Made by a program: the position numbers and the translations under genes. A DNA stretch of 64,000 bases, taken from positions 248,001 through 312,000 of the forward strand of contig JAAOOA010000177.1 in the NCBI GenBank assembly GCA_012861695.1. The letters run 5' to 3'. Under the pieces are notes generated by a model. The model was not told the DNA's origin. It did not search any database and saw nothing but the letters and a program-made list of their open reading frames with translations. The stretch is from Trematomus loennbergii (lineage: Eukaryota > Chordata > Actinopteri > Perciformes > Nototheniidae). Position 1 is the stretch's first letter. Every line of letters starts with the position of its first letter. Shown here one piece after another: positions 24,857 to 38,998 of this stretch.

Positions 24857-26604
24857 TATGAAATGAACAGTTAGAACTGACTGCTGTCAGTTGGAGTGAT
24901 GACATCATCGCGTTCCATAACACAGGTGTTGATAGTTGAGCTAACGAGGTGTGCAGAGATCACAGGCGTCATTGTTTTGAATGAGAAATGAACCTCTTAC
25001 ATGTGAACGTTTTGTGGAAGAACGATAACAGATATCTGTGAAATTTCTAAACGTGAAGGATGTCAAGGAAGTTGAGTATCTGAAGTGTAATTTTTGTGTA
25101 CTTTCGGGTTAATAATGTGGCCTTTTTGGCAGTTTAAGAAAGGTGTGCGGCTGCTGCTGTGAGGAAATATCTGCCTGAATTTACAATGGGCTTTAATGGA
25201 GACATGTTGAACGTTTTTGTCACTTCATGCCCTCAAGAGGCATTTTGTTTAATTATTTTTGCTTAATTATTTGTCATTTTTCAAGCTACGAGATGTTTTC
25301 CTACGTTTATCATGAAAAATTATGTCTCAAGAATGTAGGGTTTGGGAATTATGGCAGTTTTAAAAAAATATATGAAGGCACATTTCAAGATTTCTCACCC
25401 TCTAGCTGTGACATCACGCACTCTAACTTAACGAGCTGCGCAATGTTAAAGTTGAAATGTTAAAAATGTGATGTATTATGGGATGTATCTCTGGAATTAT
25501 GAAAGTTATGAATGATAAAAGTAATAGCAGTCGATTCCCGACCGAGCTGAACGTTTTGATGTTTGAACGGAGTTTCTGCGATGTTGAATGTGGCAGGAGA
25601 AGACCGGCAAAGTAATTGGACGGAATAATAATAAACTTTTCGTCCGTGCAAGAACATATAGTGGGAATTCCCATTCCCACTAAATAATAGAAAAACCCAC
25701 ACGGGGTCTAGACACTGGTGGTGATGCTGAAGATCTGGATTTGATCAGGAGATGGGATGAAGAGGATCCTGAAGATCTGGATTTGATGAGGTGTGGTTTA
25801 ATGATGAGCTCTCCTGGCACTGGATACGATGACAGGAGGTGGATGGGAGGGAGGCGGGTCGCAGCATGAACACCTGAAATCACAGCTGACTGCAGGAGAG
25901 AGGAGAACAATTAAAAAGTTTGACTGCAGCGCGATGATGGGATGCTGGAGATTGAAGGGAAATGTAATTGGTTAAAAGATGACGCCCATGGTGAGCTGAT
26001 TGCAGCTGTGAATGAATGAATGAATGTTTACTCAATCTTCCTGAAATAAATTACGCTGAGCTTCAAGACCGACAAGAGTGAGTTTGATCGGATAAACGGT
26101 TGAGACACTTGAAGGACAGACATCCATCCAAACAGAGACCCTTTCCTTTAGTTAGATTGTGGTAAACCTCTGTCTGGAGTTGAAAGCGATATGAAAAAAT
26201 GGAGGGAAAGCAACATAAGTTTGATTAATTTATATGTTTATTTTATTTCCATATCCACCTGTTTATTGTAAAGACCCAGTGTGAAACCAGGAAGCTGATA
26301 GTGGAATTGAACAAGATGGATAAAATAGAATCTAAACATATACAAAGTGCTGTAGTGTGATTTAAATGGCTGCCTGCGGGGTGAAAGAAAAACATATTTT
26401 TTCATCAATCCCAGAGGGAGAATTCAATGTATTCTTCACTCTGTATATATTTACATTACACACTTGAACAAATTCACAAGCGGAGAAGTGTCAGAGGCTG
26501 CCACAAATTGTTCTTTTGAAAACCAGTTTGAGCAAATGTTGAGAAGTATATCAATCATCACAAATCACCTCAATCCTGACAACCAAGCCTATTGCTCGAA
26601 ATGT

Positions 26605-26722
26605 ACATACATATTAAATTGAACCTATTTAAACCTTATATTATTGCTCCCAACTAACATAATACAGTTATGAGAGGTTTGTTGACATAATATATTTAAT
26701 TGAAGTCAACGTGTTAGTAACT
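26605..26722 (+). repeat. Dispersed repeat related to 47440-47541
   Basis: Shares the order 'attgctcccaactaacata', 'tgttgacataatatattta' and 'attgaagtcaacgtg' with segments at 44400 and 47440. Probably a decayed miniature transposon end. Confidence 0.5.
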
Positions 26723-27137
26723 TTCCACCTCTGGTTTTGAGGATATGACTTTAGCTTGGTGCTAACTGTTAAGTCAGTAAGTGTGTTCACTCTGCTTCAC
26801 AGTTGGGTGTACTGTAAGCACCAGCAGTCTCTTTAACACTTACTCTTTCATTTTCCTCTGACATTTAGACACAAATGTCAGATATTACAATTATAAGGCA
26901 ATCACTTTGTACAGTATGTGACATGGCATCCTGAGGAGTACTTGTACTTGTACAGCTTATATTACACGGACAGTGAAATGCTGACAGCTGCTACATTTAT
27001 AGATGGCAACGCCTGTAACCAGAACAATGAGTGTGAGACTCCTGGTGTGAGACTGAGTGTGGATCGAGCTGTACAGGAGAGTGTGTATGCATCCGTGCTT
27101 TACTTTGACTTTCAGACAGAAGAAAGAAGGGGCAGGC

Positions 27138-27436
27138 CAGTGGTGGAATGTAATAAAGGACATTCACTCAAGTACCGTGCTTGAGATACTTGTACTTCAG
27201 TTGAGTATTTATATTTTATCCACAACTATTATGGAAGCCAGTGTTGTACTTTTTACTCCACTATCTGACAGTTTAAGTTACTTTACAGATTCTGATTATA
27301 AGCTAATACAAAATATAGTTAACAATTCTTAAAAGTAAACTATGATATACTAGGTTAACATATCCAGCAGCAGTGAATACTTTTATACTAATTACAATCC
27401 AGTTATTAAATAAATATGATTCTGAAAGGGGCTTAT
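27138..27436 (-). mobile_element. Partial copy of the cagaggtgg hAT family
   Basis: Starts cagtggtggaatgtaataaa and contains acttgtacttcagttgagta and tactttttactccactat, in inverted order to the copy at 3368. It is truncated near 27436. Confidence 0.7.
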
Positions 27437-28277
27437 GAAATGAAATATATAAATCAAGTGAGTAGTCGTGCCATTCTTTCATAGACTTCTATACAATCGG
27501 GCTCCTTTTTAGGTGACGTGTGGAATTGCCACTGGGATTACACCTATTATATATTATGTATTGAGCAATCATGATGTGTGTTATCCTGTTAAGCATGATT
27601 TAGAAAATGCCTGCAAGGGTCATGAAGTCCCCAAACCTGTACCTTATCTTCAAAGAGACCACATACATTTCCTCCATTGATTGTCCAATGATCGTGATAC
27701 ATTTTCCTGTCTCATCTCCTCTGGTAGGTTAGTCAGGGCTATTCCTAACAAATATAAGCGGTTAAAAATGATCTTAGTGGTTCCTTCATTGCTCATAATT
27801 GAGTTAATAAACTGGGGACAATGATTCAAATGTGGCTAAATAGGAAATTGGGGGATAAATGAGATAGAGAGAAAGTGAAAAAGAGTGGGAGAAAGAATGA
27901 CATGCATGGAGGAACAAGGGTAGTTAGAGTCACCGTCGCTTTTCAAGGACACGTCAGCCCTCTGTGGTATTAATGAAATGAGCAACGGTCCTGATAATAG
28001 AGCAGTCTTATGAGTCTGGGGGGGCTGTGAGTAATGTCACACTGCATCTATGAACTACGTGTCTGAGGTCACGGTAACAATAAAGTTCCATTTAAGCTTG
28101 ACTCCTATCAAACTGTTCCTCAGTATAAGAAAGGCAGCAGGAGATGGGAAATGAGGAGCTGCAACTCTATTAGATTAGATTTGTAATCTCGGCTCCTTTA
28201 TGACATGTTAGAGAAAAACTTCATGTAGTTCAGTCAGCTGATCAGTCTGCGTGTTTGACTTTTTGAGTTCTAAACAG

Positions 28278-28989
28278 TTTGTAAAGTAACTCAAGTACTG
28301 TTCTTAAGTACAATTAGGTGCTTGTACTTTACAGTAAATGAGTATCTCCACGTGATGCTACTGTGTACTTCTTCTATCCCACTACAATTCAGAGGTAAAT
28401 GGTGTACTTTTACTCCACTACATGTATTTAATAGGGAGGCTGTGGCTCAGTGGATAGTGTGCTGGACTGCTGTCCCACTGCAGTCAGCATGTCGTTGTGT
28501 CCCTGGGCAAGACACTTCACCCCAAATTGCTCATTGCCACGGTACTGAATGCATGTAAGTCGCTTTGGATAAAAGCGTCTAACAAATGACATGTAATGTA
28601 ATGTAATGTAATCCTTTAGTTACTTTACAGATGTGGATGAATGATGTGAAATATAATCAAGTGTTAAATCAGACTTTAGTTCCACCTGGAGTAAATCCAC
28701 AAGCTACCCTGCAGTATACAAAGTCATTCAAACTAGCTGCACCTTTACCAGCTTTGAGAACACTTTCATGATCAATCATTATAAAACATATCATATATAT
28801 TATTCTGAAATGGACCAATCTGCACAATCACTACTTTACTTCTGGTACTTTAACTATATTTTGATGATAATACTTTTATACTTGAGTAACATTTTGAATG
28901 CAGGACTTTTACTTGTAACAGAGTATTCCTACACTCTGATACTTCTACTTTTACTCAAGTACAAGATCTGAGTACTTCTTCAACCTCTG
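28278..28989 (-). mobile_element. hAT miniature element (cagaggtgg family) carrying a nested SINE
   Basis: The left end contains gtaaagtaactcaagtactg and the right end reads tgagtacttcttcaacctctg, the inverse of cagaggttgaag. The body matches 3368-3869 on both sides of a SINE at 28432-28612, so the SINE inserted later. Confidence 0.8.
28432..28612 (+). mobile_element. tRNA-derived SINE nested in a hAT element
   Basis: The head has an A-box-like gtggctcagtgg, followed by gtccctgggcaagacac and aagtcgctttggataaaagc. The tail is atgtaatgtaatgtaatgta. These are standard parts of a fish tRNA-derived SINE. Confidence 0.85.
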
Positions 28990-30070
28990 GTTATAGGTAT
29001 AACAGGGATAGAGTAACTCTAAACCATCATGTCAAGTACCAAGAAAATGGATTTCAGAAAATGTCTGAGACGGAAGCTTCTTTGTAAAATCTGAACCAAG
29101 CTCTAATTGGCAATCATTTTTGTTTCACCTTCCCTCCAGCCAATCATGATGCAGTCGTGGGCTGGTGGTCAGTGATCTCTGTATTTCACCTGCAGGGTTT
29201 TGTGGGTAATAGAGGCCAGGAGTAGCTGCGGTGAGAAGACATATAGGGTGTGAGGCTTACTTCCTCTTATCAGGGGCAGCAGATGTGGTGAGCCGCTTTA
29301 AGGCCGTCTGATTCCAGGACTCAGAGAGGGAGTGGTACGCCAAAGCTTCAAAACTCTCCTGGATATCTGGAAGATTACATCTCACTCTCTGAACTCTACG
29401 GCCACTCAAATTGCTCCAACCAAATCTCTCTGCAGCCAGTCTGAGAGACAGAGCCGGGAATGCAAATGTTTGCTTATCTGCCCAAACAAATAACTGGAAG
29501 TGTTTTTCTCCATAGGTCAGAGGGTGTGCTTCAATGGAAAGGTTGACCGTGATTGAACTCTGCACATTCTGTTGCATTTAAAGTGTTCTGGCCTACAGTG
29601 TGGCTCATGCAGAGCGCTTCATTCCTTCACCATGAAGGGGGTAGGATTGGAAAGATTCAATGTGACCCGTGTTATTATGTACAGTAAGCAGCACCACTGT
29701 GTGCGTTTTGTACAACATGCAGTCAGTTATTTCTTTTGGGCAATTCTATGCAAAACATATTTTTTATAGGATCTCAAACCATAATATGTTCACATAATTA
29801 TTTAAATGCTGCTTCTCATTTTTAGCCTTGGATGAGTAGTAATTTGTCTTTATTTGTATTGTTGTATTACTAATGTGTGCTTTTTCTCTATATTTAACAT
29901 GTTAGCTACTTTTTTATTGCTCACCTTGTATCTGCTTTGTCACTTTAGCTGTAACAGTGTAAATATCCCCACTGTGGGATTGATAAAGGATTTCTGAAAT
30001 ACTGATCAGCTGGAAGGTCTTTGTTTTCATCATGAAAACACGTCAATATGTATTTCCTGTTCCCCCCTAA

Positions 30071-30075
<5 letters not shown>

Positions 30076-30106
<31 letters not shown>
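30076..30106 (+). repeat. (TC)n microsatellite forming the exon 2 polypyrimidine tract
   Basis: An uninterrupted TC run of about 30 nt ends in cc and is followed directly by the acceptor AG at 30107-30108. The polypyrimidine tract of dpp10 exon 2 is therefore itself a simple repeat. Confidence 0.95.
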
Positions 30107-30107
<1 letters not shown>

Positions 30108-30108
30108 G

Positions 30109-30223
30109 GACCTGGGGGGGGGGAGTCCTCCACAGAGGAACTGGAAAGGCATTGCCATCGCCTTGCTGGTCATCCTGGTGGTCTGCTCTCTCATCACCAT
30201 GTCCGTCATCCTCCTCACCCCGG
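30109..30223 (+). CDS. dpp10: dpp10 exon 2 (transmembrane segment)
   Basis: 115 nt, 38 codons plus one base. The translation is [12 protein letters not shown], then a hydrophobic helix starting [13 protein letters not shown] and ending SVILLTP, with donor GT at 30224 (ccgg|gtaact). It opens in phase 0 after exon 1 and closes in phase 1. The VVCSLITM part of the helix matches DPP10; DPP6, as I remember it, has VICSLIVT. This is the single signal-anchor of a type II membrane protein and a contact surface with Kv4 channels. The GGG codons come from a run of ten G bases at 30114-30123; exactly ten keeps the frame to SPPQRNW. No ATG precedes the helix within this exon, so an upstream first exon must supply the start. 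Confidence 0.96.
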
Positions 30224-31208
30224 GTAACTCAGCTCTGATTGGCTCTGCGGTCTGATTGTCCTGTGATTCGCTCTAGTTAAAAAATCCCTGTTAACATCAG
30301 GGTTTACATGTTTCTGGAGCTTCATCTTAGCCGTCCACAACTGTAAAAGGTTCTGTCATTCTTTCATTCAAGAATGTGTATGACATTAAGGCATGAAAGC
30401 TGTGTGTGGCTATATTTCCTACATTAACAATAGATGACTGCCCCACAGATCATTATCAACCACTTCTGCAGGTCTCACCTCCACCTTACTCTTTTGTTTT
30501 TTGGGGAAACAAATTATGTTTTTGCAAATTGCTGAGCTTGTTCTACTGCTATCAAGTGACCCAGAACATTTTTAAAGCAGAATCAAATGCTGTGCAATAC
30601 ACTTCAACAGGATTGTATATTGCTGTGAAAGATACATTTAAATGTTTGCCCATTATCAATTTAGAGATGGAACAACAGATTTGTATACAACAATGTGTTC
30701 CTTGTGACAAGATTGGTGGAATATTCGAAAATGAAAACATTCACTATAAAAAAAAATACACCGGCTCTACTTAAATAAATTGAGGTAACAATTTGCGTTG
30801 ATCTTTAAGTATTTCCAATTTAATCGATTATTAAATTAATCCGAGTACCCATTTATAATCTGATTAACTCAATTAGTTCAGTACTACAAACATAATTGCT
30901 TTCACCTTTAAAAACTAAATTAAGTTGAACCAACTTAATTTTAATCATAAAGATGGAGTGATATTAAGTTGCATTTTATTTAAATTAAGCTATTGTGATT
31001 TATTTATTTAAGTCCATACTACTCAAAAATGTCCATGCAAATTGTTACCTTAATTTGTTTGAGTATTAGAAACTCATTTCTTTGAGTCAAAAATAATATA
31101 CACATTTAAGTTCCACTTTTTAACAGTTTATTTTAAAATGTTCTTTACACAATGACCTTTTTATAACAAATGTTCTCAAACATGAAATAAAAGTAAATAC
31201 AAAAATTG

Positions 31209-31843
31209 TAAAGGTCCCATGTCATGCTTTTCCGGTTATTACCCGTCCCCTTGTGTGTTATGTAGCTTCTGCATGTAACGGTCTGCAGAGTCACAAACCC
31301 TCAAAGTACACCCTGTAGCGAGTAAAACTCTAACACAGAAAAGACCTGTCTATGCTGCCCCAGAACGCCTCGTTGGACATTTCTCTTTTTCCATTGTTTA
31401 CTTCCTGGTTACAGTGACATGCCCATACCCAAATGGACCCATTGGTCCAAATGGACCAATCCGTGGACCTGTTACGTCCGTGGAGCCACACACACACTCA
31501 ATCTTTTCTCAGCTGCAGCTCCGCCGATTTCTCCTCCCTGAGACGGCGGGACGCGGCGAGGCTGTGAGTCGGTGTGTGAGCACAACACAAACTCCCAGCC
31601 AGGCTGCGGGTGTGTGTGTGTGTTCGGGCTGGTTTCGGGCTGGGTTTCGCTCTGTCTCGCAGACGGCCACTGGGCTCATAGGGAGGGGGGGGGGGCAGGA
31701 GCTCCAACAAGCCGTTTAGGACAGAGAGTGAATACACATACTATACAGAGATGCTGTATGAGAAACCACAATATACATCTATTCTAGTAGACCTCAATAA
31801 TGGAATTATGATCAGTAGAAATGGCCATGGCATGGGACCTTTA
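31209..31843. mobile_element. Nonautonomous element with taaaggtcccatg ends
   Basis: Ends taaaggtcccatgtcatg and catgggaccttta are inverted repeats. The middle is GC-rich with a CpG-dense segment near 31530-31690. A second, truncated and inverted copy lies at 55917-56553. I could not confirm a target duplication, so the superfamily is left open. Confidence 0.8.
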
Positions 31844-31998
31844 AATAAAGGCATGAATCTGCTTCCAACGTTTTTAACATCTCTTTTGGGTAGCTTAGGT
31901 TGAGTGCGTATATTAGCCCCATCAGCATCGCACAGGCTCTTGTCGCATCCGAGATTTGAAGGACTTCTGTTCCTTCAATACGATTCTTGTATCCATAC

Positions 31999-32971
<973 letters not shown>

Positions 32972-33696
32972 ATCCGCACCCCTGGTCAAGACAATCTTCA
33001 GCACCTCACTGCTAACTTCCACTTCACTATCCTGGAATAAGTAGATTAGAAAATACATTTCAGTGTTTTTGGTGCAATCAGATTTGAAAACATTGCATTG
33101 TGTTTTAGTTTAACACAAGTTACAGTAAGCATCGTCTTTACTTACTTAAGTTTTCCCTGAAGAGATCCTCCTTTTCATGAAGACACACCACCAAGCACCG
33201 GATAGCAACCTCTTTTATTCTTTCCACCGAATCATCTTTAAAAGGAGAACATTTTAATGTTGAGAAACAATAACAAAGGCTTGGTTTGCAAAAACTGAAC
33301 ATGCCGGTCATTGTCAGTTGCTGTTCATATTTTTTTTAAATCAGTTTTTATCAAATGTAACGTTAATTCTAACAAGAAAAAAAAATATATAAATATATAC
33401 ATACTGTATTACAAATAATGAACTTTGACTGCAACTGTGAAACAAAGGATACAGGAGGATACAAACAGCTAGCTATCAGTATGCTATGCATGCTACAGTA
33501 GCTTAAAACAAGTAGCTAATGACTACTTACAGCTTGTGTTACACTGTATATGCAGTAAGCAGCTGTGGCTACTTACCAGGTAACTTCATAGATTATTAGG
33601 TTAAAATCCTGTTGTTCCACTGCTACCAAGTGTTCCACTCTTAGGATGAACGCAGATTGCTCCAACTCCACATGCGGTCTAGCAGAGTCCAAGCCA

Positions 33697-34305
33697 GAGT
33701 CCTGCGTCGGGTACCCGACGGGTGACCCGCAAAAGAGTGATTCGCGGGTGGTATTTTTTCAAACGCTTTTTTCCGGGTTTGGTTCTGGGTAAAACAAAGA
33801 AGATGCGGGTCGGGTCGTGGGTATTGCATAATAAATATATTAAAATAATAATAATTTAGTTTAATCTTTAAATCCTCAGACCTCTCCCCCGCAGGACCGC
33901 GCATAATCATAACCTCTGCAGCGCATCAATCTGCTGCTGAGCGTGCCACATTCGAAATGGCTGAGGTGAAGCTCTCTAGCGGAGAATACAGCATTTTCAA
34001 TAACACTTCCTCAGAGCGAAATCCAACGTCTGGGAGGCTTTTGGTGTCAGCCTAGATGGAGAAAATAACCAACATCCCATGCTTTTTGAGACAAATATGC
34101 AACTGCGTGTGTTAATAATTGCACGTTTTCACTGCTCATATATATGCGGGTTCGGGTCGGGTTGCGGATCTTGTGCCGACGGGTCGGGTCGGGTCGGGTT
34201 GCGGAACTAATTGGCAATATGTGCGGGTAGCGGGGCGGGTTCGGTATTGCACGTCGCGGGTGCCGGGCGGGAGTGGGTCTTGAAAATCAGACCCGTGCAG
34301 GACTC
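33697..34305. mobile_element. hAT-like miniature element with gagtcctgc ends
   Basis: The left end is gagtcctgcgtcgggtaccc and the right end inverts to gagtcctgcacgggtctg. Both sides are rich in cgggtcgggt repeats. No clear target duplication could be read, so the hAT label is from memory of similar elements. Confidence 0.65.
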
Positions 34306-34966
34306 AATAGATATGAGTTACTCATATATTATCCCTATAGTTGAGTGAACGCAGAAATATTTTTTTCAAATCATTACATTTGTAACTAACATTTTTCTTT
34401 TTCTTTTTTAGTTTGACAGACTTATTAAAATGAGTTGTAAACTAACTAAAATAAGTTGAGTCTACTAACCCCATGAATCGTTTTTTAGAGTGTTGAAACA
34501 TTTCTACTTCACCCCTCCACTGATGATATCTCTCCGGTTTTAATGGAACAAGTCATTCGTTATACACAATAACGTAATTTAATCTAAACAATGGATCAAA
34601 TGACTATGTGTGAGTAAATAATCTGAGTAATTTTAATAAAAAAAGGATTATCCCTGTTACCTGACCAATACCAAATGGCTCACTAGTAAAGTAGCAACTA
34701 GAAGTGTAAAAAATTGATATATATATATCGCGTAGCCAGATCCCTTCTCCTAGTTTCAAGTCAAAGTCAGAAGTCAAAATATCTTAAATATATTTGATTT
34801 GTTTAGTTCTGCTAACTCAACTTAATAAAATAAAAGCACAACACAGATTGATGCAACTTTAGTCTTGAGTTAATTTATAGATTTTTTTAAACACATTTTT
34901 CAAGTTAGAAATTATTGGTGAAATTATTTGAAAAGAGTAAACTGAATTGTTTTGCTCATTGTACCT

Positions 34967-35150
34967 AAAATACAAGTAAAAGTCCTGCACTCAAAATGTT
35001 ACTTAAGTAAAAGTAGAGTATTATAATCAAAATATACTTTTAAGTACCAAGTACTTATTGTGCATTACTGTATTTTCAAAATATTGTATTAGAATTATTG
35101 ATTATTTATTGTGTTCATCACTTCAATGTTGCACTTGGTAAACGTGTGGT
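34967..35150 (+). mobile_element. Fragment of the cagaggtgg hAT family
   Basis: Contains 'acaagtaaaagtcctgcact', 'caaaatgttacttaagtaa' and 'tgtgttcatcacttcaatg', as in the complete copy at 3368. Both termini are missing. Confidence 0.7.
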
Positions 35151-36374
35151 TTATTTGAATTACTTTATGCACTACTGAAAGAAAAGCCCAATGTTCCACA
35201 GATGTAAAATCTGGTGTATTCCACGGTTGGTCAGGCCAACACGCTGGAGTTATCAAGGAAAGCCATTATGGCTGACATTCAAAATGACTTGGCCTGTTAT
35301 TGTGCTCACAATCAGCAGCTGTCCTATTCACAAGAAGCTGACAATTGGCACATTCTATTTCCGCTAAAGGGAAAACATTTCATAATTAAAAATGAAATAT
35401 TTCAACGGGCAACAATTGAACAGCTTCTCTGGTTTTCTCGTCCAGCCATGATCATGCTAATGAACATATGGAATGCCATTTTGTGCAGGAAATATCGTTC
35501 TGTGAGCATCTTTTTTTTAATGGGGTAAATAACTTTATGTAACTCACTCAACAGAGTTAGATGTGTCTGCCAAGAAAATATAAAATATAACTGTTTCTAT
35601 TTTGATTGTAATAAATATGAGAACGTTGTGGCCACCTGGAATACTTCATTGAAATAGTTATCAGCAGGTTGCAGTAATGAAACTGTATTTTTTATTATGT
35701 GGAGGTCCACTTCTAAACCGGCACATGACTAATGTAAATCCACTATTCCCTTTTTGCTCAGTTTTGGCCTCTGCCTCCTACAGTATGTGTGAGAAACATT
35801 TTGTTTTATTTGGCGGGGTGCATACAGTAGGTTTACACAATTTGATAAATACAGCTGCCTGCCTCATGACAGAGGTGAACTGTATGTCAAAATATGAAGT
35901 TATTTGTTAATATTTCACATTAAGTATCTATTTATGTAATGTATGTATATTGTTGATGATCTTTTGTATAGTTAGGAACTCTGCAGTTTCATGCAACCTA
36001 TTGGCTGATTTAAATTCTAATCATTTATAAGCCAAAGTTACCGAACACATTCGGCCGTGCAGATATATGTCGGACATAGAACGTAATAATGTATTTTAGT
36101 TCTTGCATCTCTTGTTTCAGTAACTACACTACCTGAACTACCAACATCACACACAGTAATGTATCCCAGGATGCTTTCTAAAATCTGTAATACATTTTAG
36201 GGTGACCTTGTTTTGGTTGTTTTCTTGTCAGTGAAACATTTAAGTGTTAGTGTTTGAAGTGATTCCGTAGGTCAGCTGTTGCTTGGGATTGATTTTGAAC
36301 TGTGTGTGTGCTAGTAAGAAAATGTGCAACACACGTTTACTTCAAATGTTAACAATTCATTTTTGCTTTTGCAG

Positions 36375-36470
36375 CCGACAGCCAACCTGGAAGTGACACT
36401 AAGCTGTCTGTGGAGGATCTGTTCAGACCGGAGTTCCAGGTCCACGACCCGGAGGCCAAGTGGATCAATG
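36375..36470 (+). CDS. dpp10: dpp10 exon 3 (stalk and start of extracellular domain)
   Basis: 96 nt between acceptor ttttgcag and donor gtgagt. Together with the last base of exon 2 it reads ADSQPGSDTKLSVEDLF, then RPEFQVHDPEAKWIN, and ends one base into the next codon (phase 1). EDLFR, HDPEA and WIN match the conserved juxtamembrane region of DPP10; DPP6 has EDLFS and WIS there, from memory. In the folded protein this links the membrane helix to the eight-bladed beta-propeller. The mammalian DPP10 stalk carries an NSS glycosylation sequon near this point; no N-x-S/T is present in this exon. The next exon was not found in the remaining 27.5 kb. Confidence 0.93.
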
Positions 36471-38998
36471 GTGAGTGATGAGCAACATCTACTGTGGTCT
36501 GCTGGAATCTGCAAGAAGGTTATCTTGTAATGCCTCTAGATGCAAATGAGCAGGGCACTGAAATCAGGATTATGTGCAACCATGTGCCTTCAACTGATTT
36601 ACGAAAACATTCTTTACTAGCAACATAATTTAGTACTGATAATTATAAGATACAAGAAAATGATGTATATAGTTAATTCCTACATATCTCATCTGACGGT
36701 TGGGTTTTGTCCCGGTATTTGTTCTTCAAGCATACTGAAGTAGCATGTCACATGGCATGGTTAAGCTATTTTTGAGAATTATTATTGGACCATAAATACT
36801 GATATTACTCATAGTGATATCCTAATATTTTTTTATCACTTTTTGTTTCTTCTGGCAAAGTATCATTTCCACTAATATAGATTTCTTAGTTTTGATTAAT
36901 TGGAAAACTATATTATTTTAAGTAATCCCCTTTAGACACTTTTAAAAGACACTTTAATGATTTGTTTTTAACAGTACTACATGTTGCAGTCATCTTCTCA
37001 GATGTTGGTGATTGTAATTAATAATATAGTGTTTTACATCGAACAGAAGGGACAATAACTTCCTAGTATAGAAGTGTTTTCTTTTCCATTTGTGGCAAAG
37101 ATGTTGCTTTTGTGTCTGCTTTGCTGCAGTCCGGCCAAAAACAGAGGACTTTTATAACTCTTTATCAGATTTTGCAGCGCCTTACCTAGTGCACTGTGCT
37201 GATTGCAGTACTGCAGTGTCTCATTGGCTAACACTGCAGCTACATGTCGACCAAGTCCAACTCTTGTTCGAAAATAGTGTTTTCCATGAAGTCATCGTAT
37301 TAAAAATAGTAGAGAGCTCGAGGCGGAGGCAACAATTTGAAGTAGGCGGAGCCTCGTAATTCTCTATTCAGACAAAATTCTGGAAATAAATGAAAATGCA
37401 GAACTTGTCATTGGCCTTGAGGATATTTCTGACTCTTTGAAGGCATTTGAATGTGTTTATAATGAGACTTCATTGTTTTTCTAATCACAGATAAAGCTGT
37501 CATCAGGCTTTATCGCCTGCCTGTGATGATGATGATACAATCAGCACACATGAGACATACTCACTATTACTGTGGATCATGCAGTAACATGAGTGACAGC
37601 CAACTGAATACACTACCTGCTGTACATATATTTATACAAAACACCTTGATTCATACCTGACATGAACGACATCTCGATGAGTTCTGAGTGCGCTTTGTGA
37701 GAGCAAACAACTGCCGAGTGTTGAGCGGGGGTTGGGGGGGTGACATCTCTCTCTGTTACTCTGTGGAACAGCCTGCAGTCAGTTCAGTCTGCAACAAGCC
37801 CACCGTGTTTCACCCCTTGCTTTACCTTGCATGCAATTATGCAAATTCCAATGTTGGGATTTATTTCCCCTCGCCTTATTTACATTGAATTGATTCCTCA
37901 CTTGCCAGAAGGGGATCATATGTTAAGCCCGAAGGCTTTGGCTGGAAATAAACCACATCAAGTGAAGTGCAAGGGATTCTGATTATGGTTTGCCAAGGCG
38001 GGGGGGGATAACAATACCTCGGAGGGAGAGCATGGACAGAGTTGTGTTGATGGCGTGATGCCCTCCGTCTGCCTCCTCCTGCAGATCTCTGTGTTTGGCT
38101 CTCCTCTCCTCTGACCATCCGCTGTGGCTCAGACTGGGTGCCCGCGGGCAAGAGGCAAGGCCTTTCTTTCCGTCAATATTTCATTCCCGGTGACACTTTT
38201 CCACTATCTTCGCAACTCCATCTCATTCCCTGAGCTGACCTCAGGCCAGACAGAGAGCAGCGGTGTTGCTCGATGAGGCAGTCAGAGAGTCAGCTTTATA
38301 GGCCGCTTTGTGGATGGATGGGGCAAAATAGACCCAGGACATATGGGAGAAGATAACAGACGACGACGGGCGGGGCAGAGATTGATCGCTGGGATTTGTA
38401 GCAAACATGAGATTTATTTTTCCCAAATCAGAAGCTTTGGAGGTTTTGGCTCAAAGTCATTTATCTCTGTCTCCGTTAGAGATAATCTGAATGGGTGTTT
38501 AATGTGATCTCATTAATAGTCAAGTGCGAGTATGATGCAGTGTCATGGAGCTTATTTCATTACTTTAGTTACACAGAAACATTTGAAAAATCACTACCAT
38601 GAGCAAATTATGATACTAATCTTGAGTATATTACAGGTTGTTTTTATTTTAAATCTGTACAGTTAATTTATTAACTGTATTTTCTTATTATCAAAACATA
38701 CATTTATGATCATACAAATAATAATTAGCTTTAATCCAACCATCTACTGTGTTACTATCTCATGATCAGTTTTCCAAAAGAAAACGAGTAACAATATAAT
38801 AAAAGTATACTGTATATAATAAGTTGTATAATTAATATCACTGGTAAAAAGAGTGGCTGCTTGGAAATGTTTGTTTTATGTTAAACTCAGACATGTGAGG
38901 TGTAATGTCAACATTGAAATAGGAAATGATCACATGTATTCAGCTCATTCAAATCTTCCTGCAGTGTCAATAAAAAGAACATTCTGCATTCACACCTG

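Larger units (their letters stand above)
5014..30108 (+). other. dpp10: dpp10 intron 1 (25.1 kb)
   Basis: From donor GT at 5014 to acceptor AG at 30107-30108. Repeats and mobile elements are listed separately. In the stretches 5732-7515, 7635-8212, 8482-11342, 13112-13897, 13984-15371, 16735-17361, 18900-19723, 20760-22515, 22691-24678, 24857-26604 and 28990-30075 I see no gene or RNA gene. These are mostly AT-rich, apparently single-copy DNA, with a G run near 5310 and simple purine tracts near 10440-10640. Alternative dpp10 first exons are known in mammals and could hide here, but I could not recognise one. Confidence 0.85.

Noticed and set aside
29257..29577. 106-codon minus-strand frame
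   Set aside because: No conserved motif and no splice context; length is within chance expectation for this base composition.
30030..30218. Minus-strand frames rich in Arg-Glu over dpp10 exon 2
   Set aside because: These are the antisense of the TC repeat and of the true exon.
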